Below are positions 55,301-64,000 of a DNA stretch of 64,000 nucleotides, in pieces. The notes under the pieces were generated by a model, which did not search any database, was not told the origin of the DNA, and saw nothing but the letters and a program-made list of their open reading frames with translations. The stretch is from Spirosoma endophyticum. Lineage in GTDB: Bacteria > Bacteroidota > Bacteroidia > Cytophagales > Spirosomataceae. Position 1 is the first letter of the stretch, and each line of letters starts with the position of its first letter. The position numbers and the translations under genes were made by a program. The stretch spans positions 124,001 to 188,000 of the forward strand of contig NZ_FOLQ01000011.1 in NCBI RefSeq assembly GCF_900112365.1, read 5' to 3'.

Positions 55301-55534
55301 GTAGCCGATGAACTAAATACTAACTGCCCATTAGCAGGAGCAGTTATTCTGTAATTACCCTGTGCGTCTGTGTTTGTACCACGATTAGCCCCTTTTACCT
55401 GCACAGTCACACCTGGCAGGGGTGATCCGTCGTCTGATGCAGTGACGCGACCGCTAACCGTTGCATCCTGTGCCAGAACAGGCAAGCAGAATATCAGTGA
55501 AAGCAACCAGCTCCCTAATAAAATTTTGCTCATA
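52337..55534 (-). pseudogene. SusC/RagA TonB-dependent receptor with a frameshift (second pair)
   Basis: From ATG 55534 (MSKILLGSWLLSLIFCLPVLAQ) the frame runs through a carboxypeptidase-regulatory-like domain to LVFSSSATQIKKLP and stops near 55279. In another frame the text resumes as GYTNQEVAVGNQTTINVALVGD and continues to the end (VGLRAGF) at 52337. The intact paralogue reads LVFSYIGYTNQEATVGN, so one base is missing near 55308-55312. The plug (RRDATGSIGSV, NPNDIESMDVAKDAAATAIYGSRAANGV) and the barrel are otherwise sound. Whether it is a real mutation or a sequencing error cannot be decided here. Confidence 0.88.
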
Positions 55535-55580
55535 AGAACATATAAGTTAGAACATATAGTAAAATCCCGGAACGGGAATA

Positions 55581-55588
55581 CAAAGTTA
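55581..55588 (-). promoter_or_regulatory. -7 element of the second susC
   Basis: CAAAGTTA on the plus strand is TAACTTTG on the minus strand, a full -7 consensus, 46 bp before the start at 55534. Confidence 0.5.
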
Positions 55589-56379
55589 AAGTAGAGAGGA
55601 TAAATTACCATCATTTTAGCATGAGGTTTTTTTGTAATATTCCGATACAGGACAAAATATACAGGCTGTAGTTGAGTAGGAATAGTAACCTGTTAAATGA
55701 TTACCTCTTAACCCCTGATTGTAGTGGTCTGATAAGGGTAATTTGGAATGGATAGATGGTCTTCGTAAAATCCACCGTGGCAATTGTATGGCACTACTAG
55801 TTAAGTTAATAAATTAGAGAAAAATAGGCTTAATTAGATTTAACAGGCTTACTGTCAGTATGTATAAATCTTATGTAGCTTAGAGGAAAACCACTAATTT
55901 TATATTCCAGTGAAGTGATTAGTACCAGGTTATTAATACTTACTGTTTGATGAATAATAGTCATTTACTAAAGTATAGCTCATGTAATAGTAATACTTAT
56001 TAGGCAAAATAATTATAAAATGATTTTGATTGATTTAATATTTTATTTTAAGAATTACTGTTTAATTAAAATATTTGTTTTTCAGATTAATTGGATAATT
56101 TATAGAAAAGTACTTAGTGATATAAGCTGTATTTACTTACCGTTTGGGTTCTTTGTCGTTTCAATAAACGCGTAGAAAACAGAGTTTTTTTAAGTTTCCT
56201 GCTTCAGGTCCCAATTGATTTTTAATCGGGTTTAAATACAATTGAATAAATAGTTGAGAAGCTTTAAATAAGCCAATTGAGGGCAATCAGTATAGAAGAG
56301 ATTAGTTGCTTGAGTGTACTACTAAAAGATTCCTGGTTCTACTAGCTGAGCAAGGTTGGCGAAAAATTGCGGCAAACAA
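55589..56379. other. AT-rich intergenic region between the two SusC/SusD pairs
   Basis: About 790 bp, much richer in A and T than the genes around it. No ORF, RNA gene or long repeat was found apart from the terminator at its end. It probably holds regulatory sites of the second pair or decayed sequence. Confidence 0.5.
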
Positions 56380-56407
56380 AAAGCCCTCCAATTTTTTGGA
56401 GGGCTTT
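56380..56407 (-). terminator. Terminator after the first susD
   Basis: AAAGCCCTCCA and TGGAGGGCTTT pair around ATTTTT, 20 bp beyond the stop. Confidence 0.8.
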
Positions 56408-56426
56408 CGTAAATAGTGAAAAACGC

Positions 56427-58037
56427 TTAGTAATTTGGGTTCTGCTGCGCTCTCAATGTTGGATTGATCGATATTTCAGACGTCGGAATTGGCCATAGGA
56501 ACCGATAATCATTGTAGGGTATGGCAGCAATAATAGGAGCAAGCATAGGACGAGCCGTCAAGTCATAGCTGGTAGCTTTGATTTGCGAGACATCGACTTT
56601 AGCCGGTATTCCATTGGTTGAATATTTCGTATCCAGCGATAACCGGTGAATATCGGGCCAGCGACGGCCTTCCCCCGCAAATTCAATCCGACGCTCATTC
56701 AGAATAGCCTGGATCAGATCAGTTGGCGCGGTTGCAAAACGTTCAGCGGCAGGCACAGACCGATTACGAACGGCATTCAGCAGTAAGAATGCCTGCGCTG
56801 TTGTGTTTTGACGAGCATAGGCCTCGGCTACGTTCAACAATACTTCAGGATAGCGCAGAATAGGAGCCCAGTCAGCCCGGGTCGTATACTGACGGTATTT
56901 GTAGTTGAAATAGAAAGGATAGCTTCCTGTCGATTGTTTCACTTGCAATAGCGTCCGACGTGTATCGCCAGTCACCCAGAACGGAGCGTTATACAGGTTT
57001 GGGCTTGTGGCTACCAGATCCCGACCACCCAGCGATACAGGACCTAACATACCCGGCAAAGCACCATTTGTACCTCCATTGGACGTTGCGCTGTTGGCAA
57101 TCGAGAAAATGGATTCTGTATTGGCCTGATAGCTGGTAAACGGTGTTTCTGGACTAGCTTCCAGTTTGTAGCTACCAATTGGGCTTGTGAATGTACCAGT
57201 TGTAGCCGCTGTGCCTAGCTTAGCGCCTTCCGTAACAACACCTGCCCAATCCTGCATGTGAAGTTTGATCCGGGTTTTAAGGGCAATCGCTGCGCCAGAT
57301 GTAGCCCGTGCAATACCATTAGCTGAACCAGTGCCTGATCGGGTAGCCGGCAAGTTAGTCTCTGCAAAATCCAGATCAGCTAGTATTTTAGCATAGGTTT
57401 GCGCTACGGTTCCACGATCCTGAGCCAGTCCTTCCTGTACAGACGTTGTCGATGTGATGGCTTTTTCACGATAAGGAACACCAGGTTTTGATCCGGCACC
57501 GTCAGCAAACGGACGAGAGAAGTGGATCAGCAGTTCATGATGCGAAAGTGCGCGTAGAAAGCGTCCTTCTGCTTCATACTGGATGGCTACTACTGGTGTA
57601 ATAATGCCGCTGGTACCCGCTTTGCTAACCCCATCGATCAAGACATTAGTTTGGTTGATCAAGGCATATAACTGCTCCCAAAGGTTGACGTTGTTGGCCG
57701 ATGTGGTGTTGTAGGTTGCCCGATACGTAATATCGTAGAAAGCCTGCAAATTCACCATATCTTCTCCGCGCATTTCACCCTGCTCAATAGAAGCAGCGCC
57801 AAACGGATAGCCACGACCGGCCGCACCGTTGTATAAACCGACAGCAGCAGCCTGGTATACCCCATTGGCAACCAGTTCAATGCTATTGGGCGAGGTAAAC
57901 GCCGTCGTTTCCGAAAGAGAAGCTAACGGGTTAAGCTCAGTAAAGTTTTTGCAGGAAGAAACCAGCAACAATGCACCCAGCAAGGTACCCGTTGCCACTT
58001 GTCCCAAGCGTAATGGATTTTTTAGTGCTTTTTTCAT
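56427..58037 (-). CDS. SusD/RagB family nutrient-binding lipoprotein (first pair)
   Basis: A 536-residue lipoprotein (LLGALLLVSSC, Cys about 29). SusD marks: AEGRFLRALSHHELLIHFSRPFADG, SGAAIALKTRIKLHMQDW, APILRYPEVLLNVAEAYA and ERRIEFAGEGRRWPDIHR. It starts 13 bp after susC and forms the receptor lid. No glycanase gene lies nearby; the adjacent genes are peptidase-like. Confidence 0.93.
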   Translation of the reverse strand: MKKALKNPLRLGQVATGTLLGALLLVSSCKNFTELNPLASLSETTAFTSPNSIELVANGVYQAAAVGLYNGAAGRGYPFGAASIEQGEMRGEDMVNLQAFYDITYRATYNTTSANNVNLWEQLYALINQTNVLIDGVSKAGTSGIITPVVAIQYEAEGRFLRALSHHELLIHFSRPFADGAGSKPGVPYREKAITSTTSVQEGLAQDRGTVAQTYAKILADLDFAETNLPATRSGTGSANGIARATSGAAIALKTRIKLHMQDWAGVVTEGAKLGTAATTGTFTSPIGSYKLEASPETPFTSYQANTESIFSIANSATSNGGTNGALPGMLGPVSLGGRDLVATSPNLYNAPFWVTGDTRRTLLQVKQSTGSYPFYFNYKYRQYTTRADWAPILRYPEVLLNVAEAYARQNTTAQAFLLLNAVRNRSVPAAERFATAPTDLIQAILNERRIEFAGEGRRWPDIHRLSLDTKYSTNGIPAKVDVSQIKATSYDLTARPMLAPIIAAIPYNDYRFLWPIPTSEISINPTLRAQQNPNY

Positions 58038-58050
58038 TGATGTCTGTTAA

Positions 58051-61000
58051 TTAGAAGTTCAGATTAAGCCCCACGGTATAGGTACGTGGAACCGGATTGG
58101 TACGGTTGTCAAGGCCAGGCTGAGCGTTAGCTGCCAGGTTCGACGTTGTAATGCCGTTCAATTCCGGATCAAGACCTTTGTATTTGGTGAATACGTGGGC
58201 ATTTTGTACCTGAACATAGATACGGAAGGTATTCGCTTTAATCTTGCTACGAAGCGCTGTTGGCAGCGTATAGCCAAGGCTGATGTTCTGAACGCGAAGG
58301 AATTTGCCGTCTTCCAGGAAGCGGCTGTTCAGGCTGCCCGTCTGCAATACGTTGGCATCGGAGTTGAAATATAACTTAGGTACATCGGTCACCTGACCAT
58401 CGGCGGTCCAGCGGTTCAATAGTTCCCGGCCTGCGTTGGCAAAAACCTGGTTGTTCAACTGCTCCTGGCGCGTGATATTATAAATCTTGTTACCACCCGC
58501 AAATGTCAGGAACAACGACGCGTCGAAGTTGCCAAAGTTGAAGGAGTTATTGAATCCACCATACCAGGTTGGGTTGCCAACACCAAGAACTTTTTTATCA
58601 TTCTGGGTTAATGCAGCCGCAGCCGTCGTTACGTTGCTCGGATTAGCGGGATCGTAAGCAGCCCAGGCGAAGTTATTGGTTGCCGTTACAACTTTACCAA
58701 TCAGGTACTGAACCTGCGACCCATCTGCTTTTTCGAAGATCGGGTTACCATTCGAGGCATTCACACCGCGACTTACGTAGCCAAAAAACGAACCGATTGC
58801 TTCACCTTCGCGAAGAATGTTGTAGGCCGATGGAATATCGTTGCCGTTTACCAACTGCAGAATTTTGTTGTTCACAAAAGTTACGTTAAAGTTGGTCCGC
58901 CACGAAAAGTTATTCCGCTGGAAGTTGACTGTGCTCACCGAAAATTCAAATCCTTGGTTTTTCATTTTACCAATGTTCTGAGCAATGGTATTAATGTTAG
59001 CTCCTGCCCCTGGAACGCCCAGTGACGGTGGCGTTGGCGCCTGAAGGATCAGATTATCGATATTGTTCCGGAAATATTCAGCCGTGATGCTGATGCGGTT
59101 GGAAAAGAACGAAGCGTCTACACCAAAGTTAACCTTGTTGCTGGTTTCGAATTTCAGGTTGTTGTTGCCTACCTGGTTGTAGCGAATACCGTTTTGGTCG
59201 CCATATTGAGTAGCAGCAAACACACCAGCGTAGGGATAGTTGCCGATTTCAACGTTTCCAACCTGCGCATAACTACCACGCAATTTCAATTCATTCAGGA
59301 ACGAAACCGATTTCAGGAAGCTTTCTTCCGACAAGCGCCAGCCAACTGATATGCCGGGCAACGTAGCGGCCTGGTTACCAATAGGAAGCGAAGAGATTTT
59401 ATCCTGCCGAACGGTCGCACTGATCAGATACCGATCACCGTAGGAGTAGTTGGCGCGCGCAAAATACGATTCAAAGGCACGTTGGCTTGCTGAACCATAA
59501 ATCTGCTGGTTTGTCAACGATCCAGTAATGATATTGCCATTCGTACCGAAGTATTTATCGGACAGGCCATACCCGTATGATTCAAAATACCGGGAAGTCG
59601 TTTTCTGGAGTTCATACCCGACGACAGCACCAATCTTGTGCTGACCTAACGTGCGATTATAACTCAGCGTATTTTGCCAGTTATACCGGAACTGAGGCTG
59701 GTAAGTCTGGTCAACCGAGCCTTTGATTGAAACGCCATCACCATGATCCGGATTTTGGTAAACAAAATCTTCATTGCTTAGGTAGTTGATACCAATTTGC
59801 GATTTAGCATTTAAGCCTTTCACAATTTCAACATCTACGTAGGCATTACCCGTCAAATTAAGGTTCTGGTTTTTGTAGATATTGTTGTCCAGAATGAACT
59901 TCTGGTTGGTATAGTTACCGTAAATAGCCCGCGTGTTGGAACCCCGGCCCAAGCTCTGCGCTTCGATGTTGTATGACCCATCAGGGAATTGAACAGCTAC
60001 GTTCGGAAACGCATAGATAGCGCCTGCAATGTTGCCTGACAAGGCGTTTGTTCCCTGGTTCAATCCTGTATTGGTCGTGTGCGTAACGAAGGCATTCATG
60101 CCAAACGTTACTTTATCCTTAAACGCTTTCTGATCGACCCGCGCCCGGAAGCTGTATTTAGTCTGATTGTTAGCAGCGACGTTACCTTCCAGATTGGCAT
60201 ACCCTAACGAGAAGTAATAGTTCGTCTGGTCGGTAGCACCACTGAACGACAGCGCATGGTTCTGCTGGAATCCTTTGCGAAGAATAACGTCCTGCCAGTT
60301 GGTATCGTAGTTCTGTCCTGTAGCCGTGTTCGACGTTGGAAAAGCAGCAGCCGCTAAGCCAGCGTTCGTCAATTTTTCGTTCGCAACGGTGATAAACTCA
60401 TTTGCGTTCATCAGGTCAAAGCGCTTCGATGGTTCAGCCACGGCGAGCCAACCGTCGTACGAAACACGGGGAGCCCCTTTTTTACCTTTCTTGGTCGTGA
60501 TCAGAATGACCCCGTTCGCGGCTCGTGAGCCATAAATAGCGGTGGCCGATCCATCTTTCAACACCTCAACACTCTCAATATCGTTGGGGTTGATATCACC
60601 AAGTGGGTTATAGGGGTTGCTTGTCGAAGCACCCTGGTTTCCTGTGATATACGGAAGGCCATCAACTACGTAGAGCGGATCGGCACCATTCGAAATGGAG
60701 TTTGTACCCCGTATCCGTACAGTAGCTGCCTGGCCCAGCATACCGCCAGGTACCGAAGCCTGTACACCAGCCACCTGGCCTTGTAAGTATTTGTCGAAAC
60801 TTGGTACGGCTATGTTTTTAAAACCGTCGCCTTTGATGGTCCCGACAGAACCCGTTACATCCCGGCGCTGCTGCGTGCCATAACCCGTCACCACGACTTC
60901 GCTTAGTTGCTGTGAATCACCAACCAGGGCGACATTGATTGTTGTACGATTACCAACAGTGGCTTCCTGGTTAGTGTAGCCAATATAGCTAAATACCAGG

Positions 61001-61209
61001 GTGCCGTTAGCGGGTGCGTTCAGGCGGTAATTTCCCTGTACATCTGAGGTTGTACCACGAGTGGTACCTTTTACTTGTATGGTTACACCTGGTAGGGCGG
61101 AACCGTCATCTGATGAAGTGACACGGCCACTCACTGCTACGTCCTGTGCCAAAACGGGCAAACAAAACAGTAGCGAAAGTAGCCAACTGCCTAATAAAAT
61201 TTTCCGCAT
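58051..61209 (-). CDS. SusC/RagA TonB-dependent outer-membrane receptor (first pair)
   Basis: A 1052-residue receptor: signal MRKILLGSWLLSLLFCLPVLAQ, carboxypeptidase-regulatory-like domain (VSGRVTSSDDGSALPGVTIQVKG), TonB plug (GDINPNDIESVEVLKDGSATAIYG, SRAANGVILITTKKGKKG) and a 22-strand-type barrel that ends YTVGLNLNF. With SusD it imports large oligomers by TonB energy. The N-terminus is almost the same as in the second pair, so they probably arose by duplication. No sigma/anti-sigma pair is adjacent. Confidence 0.95.
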   Translation of the reverse strand: MRKILLGSWLLSLLFCLPVLAQDVAVSGRVTSSDDGSALPGVTIQVKGTTRGTTSDVQGNYRLNAPANGTLVFSYIGYTNQEATVGNRTTINVALVGDSQQLSEVVVTGYGTQQRRDVTGSVGTIKGDGFKNIAVPSFDKYLQGQVAGVQASVPGGMLGQAATVRIRGTNSISNGADPLYVVDGLPYITGNQGASTSNPYNPLGDINPNDIESVEVLKDGSATAIYGSRAANGVILITTKKGKKGAPRVSYDGWLAVAEPSKRFDLMNANEFITVANEKLTNAGLAAAAFPTSNTATGQNYDTNWQDVILRKGFQQNHALSFSGATDQTNYYFSLGYANLEGNVAANNQTKYSFRARVDQKAFKDKVTFGMNAFVTHTTNTGLNQGTNALSGNIAGAIYAFPNVAVQFPDGSYNIEAQSLGRGSNTRAIYGNYTNQKFILDNNIYKNQNLNLTGNAYVDVEIVKGLNAKSQIGINYLSNEDFVYQNPDHGDGVSIKGSVDQTYQPQFRYNWQNTLSYNRTLGQHKIGAVVGYELQKTTSRYFESYGYGLSDKYFGTNGNIITGSLTNQQIYGSASQRAFESYFARANYSYGDRYLISATVRQDKISSLPIGNQAATLPGISVGWRLSEESFLKSVSFLNELKLRGSYAQVGNVEIGNYPYAGVFAATQYGDQNGIRYNQVGNNNLKFETSNKVNFGVDASFFSNRISITAEYFRNNIDNLILQAPTPPSLGVPGAGANINTIAQNIGKMKNQGFEFSVSTVNFQRNNFSWRTNFNVTFVNNKILQLVNGNDIPSAYNILREGEAIGSFFGYVSRGVNASNGNPIFEKADGSQVQYLIGKVVTATNNFAWAAYDPANPSNVTTAAAALTQNDKKVLGVGNPTWYGGFNNSFNFGNFDASLFLTFAGGNKIYNITRQEQLNNQVFANAGRELLNRWTADGQVTDVPKLYFNSDANVLQTGSLNSRFLEDGKFLRVQNISLGYTLPTALRSKIKANTFRIYVQVQNAHVFTKYKGLDPELNGITTSNLAANAQPGLDNRTNPVPRTYTVGLNLNF

Positions 61210-61513
61210 TTGTTAGTAGAGATTAAAGAAGCATTAAAAATCAGAAAATAGGGAACAAATATACACTGTGATAGTCGATTTTGTACTTTAAAGGAAAAAG
61301 TTTTTTGTAGTCTTTTCGCTAATTTGTTGAAATTATAAAATATAAGTTTATTGTATAATTTGTCTAAATGTTACATTTGCGAAATATATTGTATTTAATG
61401 AAAATATTATTTAAAATATAAACGTATAAATTTCGATTTGATCGCTACTTTATTCTGTATATGATGTAAATTGCTTATCAGTATAATGTACAGCCTTAAA
61501 ATTGAACAATTTT
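61210..61513. other. AT-rich intergenic region with the promoter of the first susC
   Basis: About 300 bp between divergent genes, strongly A/T-rich. A -7 element for the minus strand (TATATTTG) is at 61263-61256; nothing else certain. Confidence 0.5.
61256..61263 (-). promoter_or_regulatory. -7 element of the first susC
   Basis: CAAATATA on the plus strand is TATATTTG on the minus strand and lies 46 bp before the susC start. Confidence 0.5.
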
Positions 61514-62872
61514 ATGAATAAACACTCTATTGGCTTCGGTCTGGTAGCTTCTGGTTGCCTATTTATTCAAACGGCCTTTGGGCAAACGGCCTCTCTAAAC
61601 GCCCGAATGGATAAAACAGCTGAAAGCCTTGAGAAAAAAGTAGTCGCCTGGCGTCGGGATATTCACCAGCATCCCGAACTAGGGAATCGGGAGTTTCAGA
61701 CGGCGACCAAAATTGCGGCTCACCTTCAGGCACTTGGTATGGAAGTGAAAACGGGTGTTGGTAAAACGGGCGTCGTTGGCCTTCTTAAGGGGGGTAAACC
61801 TGGTCCAGTTGTCGCCCTGCGCGCAGATATGGATGGCTTGCCTGTGACAGAGCGTGGAGATTTGGCGTTTAAGTCGGAAGCTAGAACTGAATACAATGGG
61901 CAGCAAACGGGTATCATGCACGCTTGTGGACACGATACACACGTAGCGATACTAATGGGTGTGGCTGAAGTGCTGGCTTCGGTTAAAAGTGACCTGCGCG
62001 GCACGGTTAAGTTTATTTTTCAGCCCGCTGAAGAAGGAGCCCCTGCCGGTGAAGAAGGTGGCGCAAAATTGATGATTAAAGAAGGCGTACTGGAAAATCC
62101 GAAGGTGGACGCCATTTTCGGGCTGCACATTAATTCGCAAACCGAAGTTGGTACGATCAAATACCGGCCCGGTGCAACGATGGCGGCTGTAGATTCATAC
62201 GCCATTAAAATAAAAGGCAAACAAACGCACGGTGCGTCTCCCTGGTCGGGTGTAGATCCAATTGTTACGTCGGCGCAGGTTGTCATGGGACTGCAAACCA
62301 TCGTCAGTCGCAATGTTACCCTAACCGACGATGCCGCTGTTGTATCAATTGGTGCGTTGCATGGTGGCATTCGGACCAATATTATCCCTGAAGAAACCGA
62401 TATGATCGGCACGATCCGCACGTTCAGCCCGCAAGCGCAACAACTGGTTCACCGACGTATCAATGAAATTGCTACGAATATTGCCGAAAGCGCAGGGGCC
62501 AAAGCGGACGTGACCATTAACGTTGGTTGCCCGGTTACTTATAACGACCCCAAATTGACCGATCAGATGGAGCCCACGCTCGAAGCTGTAGCGGGTAAGG
62601 GCAACGTTAAACTTACGCCAGCCGTGACAGGTGCTGAGGATTTTGCATTCTATCAGGAAAAAGTACCAGGTTTCTTTTTCTTTCTGGGTGGTATGGCGAA
62701 AGGAAAAAAAGCAGAAGAGGTTGCTCCACACCACACCCCTGATTTCCAAATCGACGAAGGTGGTTTTGTGTTGGGTATGAAATCACTCTGCCACCTGACC
62801 ACTGATTATATGGAACTGGCCAATAAGGGTGTAGCCGTTAAAGAGCTTACCGCCAATGTGCATGGAAAATAA
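61514..62872 (+). CDS. M20 family amidohydrolase
   Basis: A 452-residue exported metallohydrolase (signal MNKHSIGFGLVASGCLFIQTAFGQ). M20D signs: WRRDIHQHPELGNREF, VALRADMDGLP (Asp ligand), MHACGHDTHVA, IFQPAEEGAPAGEEGGAK, GLHINSQTEVG, and PAVTGAEDFAFYQ at the end. Such enzymes cut N-acyl amino acids or similar amides. ATG 61514 is used; a TTG at 61502 is in frame. It is divergent from the susC operon. Confidence 0.92.
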   Translation: MNKHSIGFGLVASGCLFIQTAFGQTASLNARMDKTAESLEKKVVAWRRDIHQHPELGNREFQTATKIAAHLQALGMEVKTGVGKTGVVGLLKGGKPGPVVALRADMDGLPVTERGDLAFKSEARTEYNGQQTGIMHACGHDTHVAILMGVAEVLASVKSDLRGTVKFIFQPAEEGAPAGEEGGAKLMIKEGVLENPKVDAIFGLHINSQTEVGTIKYRPGATMAAVDSYAIKIKGKQTHGASPWSGVDPIVTSAQVVMGLQTIVSRNVTLTDDAAVVSIGALHGGIRTNIIPEETDMIGTIRTFSPQAQQLVHRRINEIATNIAESAGAKADVTINVGCPVTYNDPKLTDQMEPTLEAVAGKGNVKLTPAVTGAEDFAFYQEKVPGFFFFLGGMAKGKKAEEVAPHHTPDFQIDEGGFVLGMKSLCHLTTDYMELANKGVAVKELTANVHGK

Positions 62873-62874
62873 TG

Positions 62875-62924
62875 TTTAAATATAGAGGCCCAGAGACTAA
62901 CATCGCTGGGCCTCTGTATTTAAA
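62875..62924. terminator. Bidirectional terminator between convergent genes
   Basis: TTTAAATATAGAGGCCCAG (62875) and CTGGGCCTCTGTATTTAAA (62906-62924) pair with one mismatch, around a 12-base loop. Confidence 0.82.
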
Positions 62925-63825
62925 TAAAATTGATACGTCCCGTTTTTTTCTGAACAGCTAATTCAACTGTTTGACCAATGGGCAAGGCCAGGTTATAGTT
63001 AACATGCCCGGCCGGAAAATCGAACAGCACGGGATAATCGTAACCTACAACGGCGTCGGCAATAATTTCGTAGGAATCTTTCCCAAAAGGTAACGACAGA
63101 TTTCCACGCATGTCCGTAAACTGACCTACTACTAAACCCGCTAGCCTGGCCAGTCGCCCCGCCCGACGAAGTTGAGTCATCATTCGGTCGAGGGAAAAAA
63201 GCGTTTCATCAATATCTTCAATAAACAGAATTTTTCCGTTGAAATCCAGGTCCGTTGGCGTATCGATTGAATTGCTAAGCATCGTCAGATTTCCGCCTAT
63301 CAGATGACCTTGCGCTCGCCCTGAACGATTAAGTGGGTGAGCTGATACCGTATAATGTGTTGGGGACTCGCCAAACAACCATTGCCGCAGGGACTCTAGT
63401 GCATCGGCCCGGTCAGGGTCACCAAATTGACGGGGCATAAGTCCATGCAGACTGGCGAGGCCATGATTATATAATAAACTCAGAAGCACCGTTACGTCGC
63501 TAAAACCCACAAGCCACTTTGGATTGGCCTGTAAACCCGACAGGTTCAGATCATCGGCAATGCGATAACAGCCATACCCACCACGAGCCGCAAACACAGC
63601 CCGAATGGCAGGATCGTCGAAAAAGCGTTGGAGGTCGGCTCGGCGGAGATCATCGGAGCCAGCAAAAGGCCCCTTTATAGCGTGCAAACTATCACCTTCA
63701 ACTACGTTAAGGTGCCAGACATTGCGTAGAATATGTAGACCATCGGCGAGTTCTGAGTAAGGAAACCAACTGGCGGGTGCCACAATGGCAACCGTATCGC
63801 CGGGGCGCAAAAAAGGAGGGAGCAT
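62920..63825 (-). CDS. LD-carboxypeptidase (S66 family)
   Basis: A 301-residue serine peptidase: GDTVAIVAPASW, FAARGGYGCYRIADDL, nucleophile in LVGFSDVTVLL (Ser109), IGGNLTMLSN, Glu in LFIEDIDETLFSLDRM and His in AGHVNYNLALPIG. It cuts the last D-Ala from peptidoglycan tetrapeptides and thus helps cell-wall recycling. No signal, so cytoplasmic. Confidence 0.9.
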   Translation of the reverse strand: MLPPFLRPGDTVAIVAPASWFPYSELADGLHILRNVWHLNVVEGDSLHAIKGPFAGSDDLRRADLQRFFDDPAIRAVFAARGGYGCYRIADDLNLSGLQANPKWLVGFSDVTVLLSLLYNHGLASLHGLMPRQFGDPDRADALESLRQWLFGESPTHYTVSAHPLNRSGRAQGHLIGGNLTMLSNSIDTPTDLDFNGKILFIEDIDETLFSLDRMMTQLRRAGRLARLAGLVVGQFTDMRGNLSLPFGKDSYEIIADAVVGYDYPVLFDFPAGHVNYNLALPIGQTVELAVQKKTGRINFI

Positions 63826-63876
63826 TCAGGAAATAGTTATCAATGAATACGTATTGGTGCCGGTCGTTAGGTCGAC

Positions 63877-64000
63877 TCAGTTTAGCTCAACTTCTTCGGT
63901 TTCGTCGAGTTTATTCAGGTCAATTTTCGTCTGCTGATCGTCAATATAGATAGGTCGAAATTTATGGCCCCAGAGTATCTCATCGTAGCGATACGAAAAA
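63877..64000 (-). CDS. C-terminal end of a gene, possibly an inward-rectifier K+ channel
   Basis: The last 40 residues are open from the window edge to TGA at 63877: SYRYDEILWGHKFRPIYIDD, then a Lys/Asp/Glu-rich tail. The SYxxxxIxWGxxF pattern recalls the cytoplasmic C-terminus of Kir-type potassium channels, but this is too short to be sure. It is the minus-strand neighbour upstream of the LD-carboxypeptidase gene. Confidence 0.45.
   Translation of the reverse strand, partial: FSYRYDEILWGHKFRPIYIDDQQTKIDLNKLDETEEVELN

Noticed and set aside
1-64000. tRNA, rRNA, CRISPR or insertion sequence
   Set aside because: No cloverleaf with a T-loop motif, regular spaced repeats, or transposase reading was seen in the window.

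Overview
The window looks like chromosome from a Bacteroidota bacterium of the Cytophagales, most like Spirosoma and its relatives. The grounds are two SusC/SusD pairs, DUF4136, head-GIN and PorT-like envelope proteins, a suf locus in Bacteroidota style, an rpsU-xerC pair, several promoters with the Bacteroidota -7 element TAnnTTTG, and few Shine-Dalgarno sequences. There are no rRNA or tRNA genes, CRISPR arrays or insertion sequences that I can see. The placement comes from gene content, not from a marker tree.

Layout. 1-5.5 kb: a partial GH13 amylase-like enzyme, Maf, a GNAT acetyltransferase, a POTRA/beta-barrel outer-membrane protein and a MarR-YceI pair. 5.5-10.8 kb: a minus-strand carbohydrate-oxidation set (alpha/beta hydrolase, GH1-like enzyme, GMC oxidoreductase, gluconate dehydrogenase subunit 3-like protein, SDR). 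10.8-16.3 kb: a GT2 glycosyltransferase facing an acyl-CoA dehydrogenase / PIG-L deacetylase / NodS-like methyltransferase operon, then a second glycosyltransferase. 16.6-22.6 kb: an Rcp-like response regulator, a LytTR-REC protein in unusual domain order, an ECF sigma factor with a membrane VWA partner, and lipoproteins.

22.6-38.2 kb holds the most notable content: all six members of the ebo system (metabolite traffic to the periplasm), split into three blocks. eboD-eboE-eboF lie on the minus strand (26.6 to 22.6 kb), eboA follows rpsU-xerC (34.1 kb), and eboB-eboC are on the plus strand (36.3-38.2 kb). Between them lie ccmC with an unlisted 48-residue ccmD-like gene, thioesterase, esterase, ppx, rpsU and xerC. 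Long inverted repeats with self-repetitive arms sit at four ebo gene borders and at three other sites.

38.2-44.1 kb is a minus-strand suf locus (sufC, sufD, sufS, sufE, a DUF59 protein and a bacilliredoxin) that lacks sufB and contains a phytase-like gene. 44.2-50.6 kb holds an SDR, envelope proteins, a MarR regulator that shares a 12-bp site with a small unknown gene, and two neighbouring guanidino-group enzymes (CtlX and arginine deiminase types). 50.8-61.2 kb is a pair of related SusC/SusD operons, the second with a frameshifted susC. The window closes with an M20 amidohydrolase, an LD-carboxypeptidase and the end of a possible inward-rectifier K+ channel.

Two sequence-level signals cut across the genes. 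The heptamer ACGTAGC/GCTACGT occurs about 49 times by eye count, against about 8 expected by chance. The second is the family of self-repetitive intergenic hairpins.
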